Positions 7,391 through 13,359 of a stretch of 15,484 nt of DNA are shown in pieces. Position 1 is the stretch's first letter. Each line of letters opens with the position of its first letter. The notes under the pieces are model-generated. The model saw only the letters and a list, made by a program, of their open reading frames with translations. It was not told where the DNA came from and made no database searches. Origin of the DNA: an uncultured Eubacteriales bacterium (GTDB taxonomy: Bacteria; Bacillota; Clostridia; Oscillospirales; Butyricicoccaceae); NCBI GenBank assembly GCA_900555855.1, contig USML01000042.1, positions 1 through 15,484 of the forward strand. Reading direction: 5' to 3'. Position numbers and translations under genes: made by a program.

Positions 7391-7966
7391 GTGAAAATCA
7401 AAAAGGCGCTCCTGCTGCTGCTCGCCCTCCTGCTGATCTTTGCCGTGGTGTCTGCCACCGTGGCCAACACCACCGTGGAAGGCCGCACGCGCAATGTGAT
7501 CACCACCGGCGAGGTGAAGATCAGCATCAATGAGAAGACAGAAGCGGTCAACGGTGTCATCCGTGCAGACGGCAGCGGCATCGACTTTTCCGCCGTGGTG
7601 CCCGGCCAGGCCGCGTCCAAGATCGTCACCATCAAAAACGAAGCGGAAAAGTGCTGGCTGCGCGTCAAGGTGGAGATCACCGTCAATCCCGCCCCCAGCG
7701 ACGGCTCCGACCCCGCCCGGCTCATCGTCCCCAATATCGACGAAGCCCTTTGGGAATATAAAAACGGCTATTATTATTACCGGGAGCCGCTGGAAAGCGG
7801 CAATACGGCGGCGATGTTCGATCAGGTCCTTTTTGCCCCCGGCATCGGCAACGCTTATGCCGGCAGCCAAGCCAAAATGGTGATCACCGCCGAGGCGACG
7901 CAGTATAAGAACAACGAGACCATGTCTCCCGATAGCTGGCCTGCGGAAGCGGAGGGCACCGTATGA
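7391..7966 (+). CDS. Small CalY/camelysin-like exported protein
   Basis: A 191-residue protein begun at GTG 7391, since AAGGAG (7377-7382) sits eight bases upstream and overlaps the earlier in-frame GTG at 7382. The leader (about 5-27) is strongly hydrophobic and leucine-rich, and lacks the usual aromatic-Phe-Asp end (VSATVANTT here). The mature part keeps the family plan: GEVKISI strand, VVPGQAASKIVTIKN, WLRVKVEITVN, an aromatic YKNGYYYYREPL strand, and a late NAYAGSQAKMVITAEATQ strand. It resembles the N-terminal half of the protein starting at 5908 without the beta-helix. It overlaps the SLH gene by four bases (ATGA), so the two are likely made in linked amounts. Likely a minor fibre subunit or cap (inference). 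Confidence 0.77.
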   Translation: MKIKKALLLLLALLLIFAVVSATVANTTVEGRTRNVITTGEVKISINEKTEAVNGVIRADGSGIDFSAVVPGQAASKIVTIKNEAEKCWLRVKVEITVNPAPSDGSDPARLIVPNIDEALWEYKNGYYYYREPLESGNTAAMFDQVLFAPGIGNAYAGSQAKMVITAEATQYKNNETMSPDSWPAEAEGTV

Positions 7967-9384
7967 CAAAGAAAAAAATCGCCATTGTGGCCGCGCTGGT
8001 TTGTATTCTGGCGCTGGGGATTGCCGCCGTCACCTGGGCGGCAGATCCCGTCCCTACCGTTGTTTTTGACGCCAAGGCCAAGACCTTCACCTTCCAAAAC
8101 TGCATTCAGTATACCTATGGCGACGAAGACGGCGACGGCACAGCCGAGCAATACCCCGATCTGTTCCCCACCATCAAAAACGCCATGCCCGGCGACAGCT
8201 TTGACCAGACCATCCGCGTCAAGGTCATCAATGCCGGCCGGGATGTGGTCAAAATGTATCTCCGCTCGGAAAACCCCAACGATGATTATGATAAGCTGAT
8301 CAATGAAAGCGGCGACGAGGTCAAGCTGACCGCCCGCTTCGGCGAGATCGGCGGCGCAAAGCGCAACATTCTGGAGCTTGCCAAGGACTTTATTCGCGGC
8401 CGCAAGGACCCTGCTATTACCAGCAGCGATACCAATATGGTCTATCTTGGCGCTTATACCGGCAGCTCCCGGGAGCGGGAGATCGATGTGACCTTCGCCC
8501 TGGAGCTCACCGCCGGAAATGAATATGCCGGCAAGACCGCCACGGTGGATTGGGTCTTCATCGCGGAGATCATCCCCTATATGCCGGATCCCGTCGGCCC
8601 CACCCCCGGCGGCGACGATGACGATCGCGGCATCTGGAATCTGGAGCTGGTCTCCGAACATATCAACTATGTCATTGGCCGGGACGACGGTCTGGTCCAT
8701 CCGGAAGACACCATCACCCGGGCGGAAGCCACCACCATCTTCTTCCGCCTGATGACCGACGCCAGCCGCGAGCGCTATTGGACCATGTCCAACCCCTATT
8801 ACGATGTGGCGCTGACCATGTGGTATAACAACGCCATCTCCACCATGACCCGGGCGGGCATCGTGGAGGGCTGTCCCGGCAATGTGTTTGAGCCGGACCG
8901 GCCCATTACCCGCGCCGAGTTTGTGACCATCGTCTCCCGGATCCTGACGGCGAAAACCGTAGTGAAAAATGACTTCCCCGATGTCCACGGACACTGGGCG
9001 GAGCCTTATATCGACAACGCCGTCAGCCTTGGCATCATCAATGGCTATCCCGACGGCACCTTCGGCCCGGAGAACCCCATCACCCGCGCCGAGGTCATGG
9101 CCATCTGCAACCGTCTGCTGAACCGCTATCCGGAGGAGGATTCTCTGCTGGAGGGCATGGTCCAGTGGCCGGACAACATGGACAAGAGCCGGTGGTTCTA
9201 TCTGGATGTGCAGGAGGCCACAAACTACCATATGTATGAGCGCAAGGGAACGCCGCGGCTCTATGTGGATCCCGAATACTGGACGCAGCTGACGCCCAAC
9301 ATCGAATGGGAAAAGCTGGAACGGCCGGATTCCGCGGCTTCCAATATCTACCGCTCGGACCGACTGGCGCGGCAGGAAAGATAA
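7963..9384 (+). CDS. TasA-like domain fused to three SLH repeats; candidate cell-wall anchor
   Basis: A 473-residue surface protein. Its leader ends VTWAADPV, closer to a general A-x-A signal peptidase I site than to the SipW pattern. Residues about 33-205 carry TasA-like marks: FTFQN strand, MPGDSFDQTIRVKVINAGRDVVKMYL (78-100 region) and a late NEYAGKTATVDWVFIAEI strand. A short Pro/Gly/Asp linker (208-222) leads to three S-layer homology repeats at about 228-272, 277-330 and 337-386, with ITRAEA, ITRAEF and ITRAEV. SLH repeats bind secondary wall polymers, often pyruvylated, so this protein could fix fibres to the wall. The last 85 residues are Trp/Tyr-rich and unassigned. GGAGGG precedes the ATG. 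Confidence 0.88.
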   Translation: MTKKKIAIVAALVCILALGIAAVTWAADPVPTVVFDAKAKTFTFQNCIQYTYGDEDGDGTAEQYPDLFPTIKNAMPGDSFDQTIRVKVINAGRDVVKMYLRSENPNDDYDKLINESGDEVKLTARFGEIGGAKRNILELAKDFIRGRKDPAITSSDTNMVYLGAYTGSSREREIDVTFALELTAGNEYAGKTATVDWVFIAEIIPYMPDPVGPTPGGDDDDRGIWNLELVSEHINYVIGRDDGLVHPEDTITRAEATTIFFRLMTDASRERYWTMSNPYYDVALTMWYNNAISTMTRAGIVEGCPGNVFEPDRPITRAEFVTIVSRILTAKTVVKNDFPDVHGHWAEPYIDNAVSLGIINGYPDGTFGPENPITRAEVMAICNRLLNRYPEEDSLLEGMVQWPDNMDKSRWFYLDVQEATNYHMYERKGTPRLYVDPEYWTQLTPNIEWEKLERPDSAASNIYRSDRLARQER

Positions 9385-9398
9385 AAGGAAAGGTGAGG

Positions 9399-9422
9399 AT
9401 GCAAATTGCGGGCAAGTCGTAA
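9399..9422 (+). CDS. Possible seven-codon leader ORF overlapping the next start
   Basis: ATG 9399 begins MQIAGKS and stops at TAA 9420-9422, in a different frame from the TTG-started gene at 9406. Its own ribosome site AAGGAAAGG lies just upstream. It may compete with, or reinitiate into, the TTG start. It could also be accidental. Confidence 0.25.
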   Translation: MQIAGKS

Positions 9423-10038
9423 GATCAAGAGCGCGCTTTTTGGCGGAGCGCTGCTGACGATCATCACGGTCATGCTGATGCTGGGCAGCACCATGGCTTG
9501 GTTCCAGGATACCGAAGTCGTCATCAACACCTATACCTTTGGTAATCTGGATGTGGACATCGTGGAGGAGAACGATGGCCAGATCGTTGGCGCTACAACG
9601 CTCCAGTTTGTCAAGCCGGACGGCGGAGAATATCAGGCCGGTGCATATCTCTTTGAGCCGGGCGCCACCTTCCAGCTAAAGGAATTTTATATCAAAAACA
9701 GCGGCGATGTGGCGTTGAAATACCGACTGAAGCTGGATACCACCGGCGCGACGGGACAGAAGGAGCTGCTGGATTCCATGACCATCACCGCTACCATGGG
9801 CAATGGCAGCCCCGCGCCCTCCTTTTCGTTAGATTCTGAGACCCGAACGCTTGCTGCAGGCAGAATGGATGGCCCGGTGCGGATCTATATCCACATGAAG
9901 AAGGAAGCCGGCAACGAATATCAGGGCATGGCTGTTGAGGGTCTGGTGGTCAAGGTGATTGCCGTGCAGGATGAGGGCATCCCGGATGCGGATCTGGAGG
10001 ATGCCTTCAACGAAGCAAAGCAAAAGCCCACGCCGTAA
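9406..10038 (+). CDS. TasA-like fibre subunit
   Basis: A 210-residue protein and the plainest TasA/CalY homologue here. It starts at TTG 9406, with GAGG seven bases upstream; no in-frame ATG or GTG lies before the hydrophobic segment. The leader (about 11-30) ends in STMAWFQDTEV, a good SipW site, followed by strand YTFGNLDVDIVE. Family motifs are complete: FEPGATFQLKEFYIKNSGDVALKYRLKL (residues 83-110), and NEYQGMAVEGLVVKVIAVQDEG near 170-191, matching the NKYQG...FEATQ end of Bacillus TasA as I recall it. Size is close to TasA without insertions. It is the best candidate for the main polymerising subunit, in which the mature N-terminal strand would complete the next subunit (known for TasA; inferred here). 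Confidence 0.85.
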   Translation: MRASRKIKSALFGGALLTIITVMLMLGSTMAWFQDTEVVINTYTFGNLDVDIVEENDGQIVGATTLQFVKPDGGEYQAGAYLFEPGATFQLKEFYIKNSGDVALKYRLKLDTTGATGQKELLDSMTITATMGNGSPAPSFSLDSETRTLAAGRMDGPVRIYIHMKKEAGNEYQGMAVEGLVVKVIAVQDEGIPDADLEDAFNEAKQKPTP

Positions 10039-10062
10039 CGCAAAATAACAACGCTTTCTATC

Positions 10063-10080
10063 AAAAGGCCATGGCCTTTT
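10063..10080 (+). repeat. 18-base perfect palindrome after the TasA-like gene
   Basis: AAAAGGCCATGGCCTTTT is fully self-complementary and begins 25 bases after the stop of the 9406 gene. Its final TTTT (10077-10080) is shared with the 5' arm of the next hairpin, so in RNA only one of the two can be fully paired at a time. It resembles a weak intercistronic terminator ending in four T residues. Confidence 0.6.
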
Positions 10081-10109
10081 CTGCGCTCCCACGGAACGAG
10101 CGCAGAAAA
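10077..10109 (+). promoter_or_regulatory. 12-bp stem-loop, partial terminator or mRNA stabiliser
   Basis: TTTTCTGCGCTC (10077-10088) pairs perfectly with GAGCGCAGAAAA (10098-10109) around a nine-base loop. No T-run follows on the plus strand. Read on the minus strand the element also lacks a T-run after the stem apart from its own arm. It probably shields the TasA-like mRNA 3' end or lowers readthrough into the next gene. Confidence 0.6.
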
Positions 10110-10168
10110 CCGTTCTGTTGTGACCGGCGCTTGCCGATTACATAAAAAAATAAAAAGGAGCGAAAACT

Positions 10169-11566
10169 ATGAAACTGAAAAGCAAAAAAAGCGCATTGCT
10201 CATGAGTTTTACCTCTCTGCTCATCTGCTTCGCAATGCTGGCCGGCTCCACCTTCGCGTGGTTCACGGATACGGCGACCACGGGGGTCAATAAGATCCAG
10301 GCGGGTACCTTAAAAGTGGATATCGTAGCGGCAGATAAGGATGATGCTACGGGAAAGTATCCCAGCCTGACCGGAGAGGGCAGCAAATTGAATTTCGTTA
10401 AAGCGCAAGGCGCGGAAAATGAAAGTATCCTTTGGGAACCGGGCTGTGTCTATCAGACTGAAGGCTTCCGTATTCAGAGCAAGGGCAATCTGGCGCTGAA
10501 ATGGAAGGTGCAGATCAACAAGAGTCACACCGTTGAGAAAGAAATACACGGTCACGAGCTGCTGGATGTGATCGAATTCTCTATTGTTGATGAGCGCGGT
10601 GCGTCCGTTCCGTTGGATAACTTTACAGGCAATTTGAACGGAGTAGATGCTGTAAGCGGTATCTATAAGCTGCAAGGTAAGATGAAAACCACAGCTGGAA
10701 ACGAATACCAGGGATTGCTGCTCAATGGAGTAACCATCACAGTATTTGCCACACAGGATACGGTCGAGCATGATAGTTTCAGCAATCGATATGATGCTGA
10801 TGCACAAAATCCGCAGGTCACCAATCAGGCAGAGTTCCTCTCGGCACTGAATAGTGCAACGGATGACGAAACCATTTATTTGGCGGCCGGTGATTTTGGC
10901 ACGATTGAGATGATTCACTATTTCAAGAACACCAGCGTCAAGAACATCAAGCTGGTCGGTATGGAAGGTACATCCATTGGCCTGTGGTTTGGAAAAGACT
11001 GCAAGCCTGTTAACGGCTGGACATTCCAGAATATCAGCTTTACGGGGGATAAGGGTCTGGTCATCAATTGTGTGAACAACGGTGTCACGGTTGAGAATTG
11101 CACATTTACGGGGACATTGCTCGAAAGTGCTGGCGCCGGTGCGTATGTGTCTAATTTGACCATTAAGAAATGCACTTTTAAAGACACGGTGGATAAAGAA
11201 ATGCCCACTGTCTATATTGGGGAGAACAACGGAGTGAGCATCACCGACTGCACCTTTACCAATGTGGGTTATAATGCCATCCAAATCGGCAAAATGCACG
11301 GAAATGTTTCTATTGAGAACAATACAATTGATGACACTTATGACCGTGCCATGCGCTTCACTGCGGCGGCAGCGAATGGAGCAGTGGTGGTGACCATTAA
11401 GGGCAACACCGTTACGAATGGTGCCAAAAGAGCAGGAGAGGTACTGGGAGCCAAAGACATGAATTATACGATTAACTTTGAGAGCAACACCTGGGAGGGC
11501 AAGACCGACACTGAAATGACAAAGGAGACCGTGGGCAGAGACTACATTGTAAAACTCCCCGGCTAA
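10169..11566 (+). CDS. TasA-like protein with C-terminal parallel beta-helix (second)
   Basis: A 465-residue protein with AAAAGGAG before its ATG. The SipW-type leader ends in GSTFAWFTDTATT (26-38). The N-terminal domain (to about 205) is clearly TasA-like: GTLKVDIV strand, LWEPGCVYQTEGFRIQSKGNLALKWKVQI (88-116 region) and NEYQGLLLNGVTITVFATQD at 178-197. From about 215 a parallel beta-helix begins with an EFLSALNSA element, then coils marked by C-T-F or N-x-(T/S) turns: NCTF (310-313), KCTF, DCTF, NNTI, GNTV, SNTW, with Cys residues spaced as an internal ladder. It shares architecture with the protein starting at 5908, but the helix sequences differ. Likely a surface adhesin built into or onto the fibre. 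Last gene before the operon terminator. Confidence 0.82.
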   Translation: MKLKSKKSALLMSFTSLLICFAMLAGSTFAWFTDTATTGVNKIQAGTLKVDIVAADKDDATGKYPSLTGEGSKLNFVKAQGAENESILWEPGCVYQTEGFRIQSKGNLALKWKVQINKSHTVEKEIHGHELLDVIEFSIVDERGASVPLDNFTGNLNGVDAVSGIYKLQGKMKTTAGNEYQGLLLNGVTITVFATQDTVEHDSFSNRYDADAQNPQVTNQAEFLSALNSATDDETIYLAAGDFGTIEMIHYFKNTSVKNIKLVGMEGTSIGLWFGKDCKPVNGWTFQNISFTGDKGLVINCVNNGVTVENCTFTGTLLESAGAGAYVSNLTIKKCTFKDTVDKEMPTVYIGENNGVSITDCTFTNVGYNAIQIGKMHGNVSIENNTIDDTYDRAMRFTAAAANGAVVVTIKGNTVTNGAKRAGEVLGAKDMNYTINFESNTWEGKTDTEMTKETVGRDYIVKLPG

Positions 11567-11618
11567 AGCGTTTTCAATGTAAGCTTTGCTGATCACATTA
11601 CCGGTATGTGATTTTTAG

Positions 11619-11678
11619 AATAACGATAGCATCACGCCCCGAAGCCCTTGGCTTCGGGGCTTTTGCGCTCTCGTTATT
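11619..11678 (+). terminator. Rho-independent terminator of the SipW/TasA operon, nested in an outer repeat
   Basis: GCCCCGAAGCC (11636-11646) pairs perfectly with GGCTTCGGGGC (11650-11660), 11 bp with a three-base loop, followed by TTTT (11661-11664): a strong terminator. It is bracketed by an outer perfect 8-bp repeat, AATAACGA (11619-11626) and TCGTTATT (11671-11678). The core is confident; any role of the outer arms is unknown. Confidence 0.88.
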
Positions 11679-11690
11679 TCCGCAAACCGC

Positions 11691-11719
11691 TTGCAATCTC
11701 CCGGAAAATCCTGTATAAT
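11691..11719 (+). promoter_or_regulatory. Strong promoter of the ECF transporter operon
   Basis: TTGCAA (11691-11696), a 17-base spacer, and a perfect TATAAT (11714-11719). The start would fall near 11726, at the beginning of the structured leader. It lies 27 bases after the operon terminator, so the ECF genes are an independent unit. Confidence 0.8.
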
Positions 11720-11725
11720 CGTTCC

Positions 11726-11833
11726 GAAAACAGGAGGGCCGGCGTTCGCTCCGAAGCCCCACGCGTCTAAAAGCGGGGGCGGCGCTGTGCGCCAAGGCCT
11801 GTTCCAAAGCGGAAAAGCTGCTTGAACAAAGGT
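11726..11833 (+). ncRNA. Structured leader RNA, candidate riboswitch of unrecognised class
   Basis: Between promoter and attenuator terminator the RNA can fold as a multi-arm element. A closing stem AACAGG (11729-11734)/CCTGTT (11798-11803) encloses a hairpin with GCCCC-a-CGC (11756-11764) paired to GCGGGGGC (11773-11780), immediately stacked on GGCGC-TGT-GCGCC (11781-11793). Possible antiterminator pairings exist: GGCGG (11778-11782) with CCGCC (11834-11838), or GCGG (11809-11812) with CCGC. I do not see the conserved boxes of cobalamin, TPP, FMN, THF or ZTP riboswitches. A free-standing small RNA of about 140 nt is the alternative. Confidence 0.5.
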
Positions 11834-11864
11834 CCGCCATTTTGTAAAAAATGGCGGCTTTTTT
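11834..11864 (+). terminator. Intrinsic terminator or attenuator upstream of the ECF genes
   Basis: CCGCCATTTT (11834-11843) pairs perfectly with AAAATGGCGG (11848-11857) across a GTAA (GNRA) tetraloop, followed by C and TTTTTT (11859-11864). It lies 68 bases before the first ECF gene and downstream of that operon's promoter, so its natural role is conditional termination of the leader. Confidence 0.85.
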
Positions 11865-11932
11865 CTGCAAAACGCGGCCTGCATGGCCGGCACAGGCGGT
11901 GGAACAATAGGAAAAAACGGAGTTGATCAGAA

Positions 11933-12466
11933 ATGTTCTGGAAGAAGCATAAGGGAAAGCTGATCGCCGCGGCGCTGGTGCTGCTGGCGCTGGCGGCGCT
12001 GACTGCGGCCCTTTTCCGGGGCGGGGAGCGCCCCGGGGCAGACGGCGGATACTCCTGCACGATCTCCATCTCCTGCGCCTCCATTCTGGACCATTTGGAG
12101 CTGTGCGATCCGGAAAAAATCGAGCTGGTCCCGGAAAATGGCTGGATTTTGGAGCCGGTTTCTGTTATATTCTATGAGGGCGAGAGCGTGTTCGATGTGC
12201 TCCAGCGGACCTGCAGACAGCAGAAGATCCATATGGAATATTCCGACACGCCCCTCTATCATTCCGCTTATATCGAGGGCATCGCCAACCTGTATGAGTT
12301 TGACGCGGGCCAGCGCTCCGGCTGGATGTATCGGGTCAACGGCTGGTTCCCAAACTATGGCTGCAGCCGCTATCAGCTGCAGGACGGCGATGTGGTGGAA
12401 TGGGTCTATACCTGCGAGCTTGGCAATGATGTGGGCGGCGGTTATGCCGCAGAAGGAAACGAATGA
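11933..12466 (+). CDS. Membrane-anchored DUF4430 protein of an ECF transporter operon
   Basis: A 177-residue protein with one N-terminal membrane anchor (about 9-29) after a basic start and no lipobox, so the domain should face outside. The rest matches DUF4430: a strand with paired cysteines (Cys42, Cys48), ESVFDVLQRTC, then EGIANLYEFDAGQRSGWMYRVNGWFPNYGCSRYQL and DGDVVEWVYTCELGNDVG. DUF4430 resembles the C-terminal domain of transcobalamins and often sits beside ECF transporter genes. It may present a corrinoid or similar vitamin to the transporter (inference). Its stop overlaps the ecfT start by four bases (ATGA). Confidence 0.85.
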   Translation: MFWKKHKGKLIAAALVLLALAALTAALFRGGERPGADGGYSCTISISCASILDHLELCDPEKIELVPENGWILEPVSVIFYEGESVFDVLQRTCRQQKIHMEYSDTPLYHSAYIEGIANLYEFDAGQRSGWMYRVNGWFPNYGCSRYQLQDGDVVEWVYTCELGNDVGGGYAAEGNE

Positions 12467-13359
12467 GAAAGCAAGACGCCTTTTCGGGCTATCACCCGGC
12501 GGTCAATTTTCTATATTATGCCATGGTCCTGCTCTTTTCCATGTGCCTGATGCACCCGGCCTATCTTCTGATCTCCCTGACCGGGGCACTGGCCTATGAT
12601 ATTTCGCTGCGGGGGAGGAAGGCCGTGCGCTTTGCTGTGGCGGGGCTGCTGCCCATGGCGCTGTTTGCCGCTGCGGTGAACCCGGCCTTCAATCATGAGG
12701 GCGCGACCATTTTGACCTATCTCCCCGGCGGCAACCCGCTGACGCTGGAATCCATCCTCTACGGCGCGGCTGCGGCCGCCATGCTGGCGGCGGTGGTGCT
12801 GTGGTTTTCCAGCTATCAGATGGTGATGACCTCGGATAAATTCGTCTATCTCTTCGGCCGGATCATCCCGGCGCTTTCGCTGGTGCTTTCCATGGCCCTG
12901 CGGTTCATCCCCCGGTTCCGGGCGCAGCTGCACACTGTGGGCGAGGCCCAGGCCTGCCTTGGCCGGGACACGCAAAACGGCAGCCTGCTCCGCCGGATGA
13001 AAAACGCCCTGCGGGTCTTTTCCATCACGGTCACCTGGAGCCTGGAAAACGCCATCGAGACGGCAGATTCCATGCGTGCCCGGGGCTATGGCCTGCCGGG
13101 GCGGACGGCCTTTTCCATCTATCGGCTGGACAGCCGGGATCGGGCCGCGCTAGCCTGGCTGGGCTTCTGCGGCTTTGATCTGATCGCCGGCTGGATGGCC
13201 GGCGGAATGTATTTTCGTTATTATCCCACGGTGAAGTGCGCCCCGCTGACGCCCATGACCGCGAGCTTCGCCCTGGTCTATCTTTGCCTTTGCCTGACGC
13301 CGGTAATGCTGAACTGGAAGGAGGACGCCAAATGGAGCTCTTTACGATCCGGGACCTGA
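12463..13359 (+). CDS. ecfT: Energy-coupling factor transporter transmembrane protein EcfT
   Basis: A 298-residue multi-helix membrane protein that links the EcfA ATPases to the substrate-binding S component. About five to six hydrophobic helices are visible. The two cytoplasmic coupling regions are present: ALRFIPRFRAQ...EAQACLG at 145-166 and the hallmark ADSMRARGYG at 201-210, whose S-M-R-A-R-G contacts the ATPase groove. The ATG overlaps the previous stop (ATGA) and has AGGAAA upstream. Its last 28 bases overlap the start of the next gene, in a different frame, which suggests tight translational coupling. Confidence 0.93.
   Translation: MRKQDAFSGYHPAVNFLYYAMVLLFSMCLMHPAYLLISLTGALAYDISLRGRKAVRFAVAGLLPMALFAAAVNPAFNHEGATILTYLPGGNPLTLESILYGAAAAAMLAAVVLWFSSYQMVMTSDKFVYLFGRIIPALSLVLSMALRFIPRFRAQLHTVGEAQACLGRDTQNGSLLRRMKNALRVFSITVTWSLENAIETADSMRARGYGLPGRTAFSIYRLDSRDRAALAWLGFCGFDLIAGWMAGGMYFRYYPTVKCAPLTPMTASFALVYLCLCLTPVMLNWKEDAKWSSLRSGT

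Larger units (their letters stand above)
11567..11932. other. Intergenic region between the fibre operon and ECF operon, 366 bp
   Basis: In order it holds: a short spacer, the nested operon terminator (11619-11678), the ECF promoter (11691-11719), the structured leader (11726-11833), the attenuator terminator (11834-11864), and a 68-base spacer with the GGAG ribosome site (11919-11922) of the DUF4430 gene. No convincing protein gene is present. Confidence 0.7.

Noticed and set aside
7855..9231. 458-codon open frame on the minus strand
   Set aside because: It is antisense to the SLH protein, whose three SLH repeats prove the plus-strand frame; the antisense product is a low-complexity His/Asp/Gly-rich string.
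10310..11596. 428-codon open frame on the minus strand
   Set aside because: It is antisense to the TasA-beta-helix gene, which has a good ribosome site, leader peptide and repeats; the antisense product shows no recognisable domain.
11726..11833. Cobalamin riboswitch upstream of the ECF genes
   Set aside because: The conserved GCCACTG and B12-box sequences are not present, so the leader was left unassigned.
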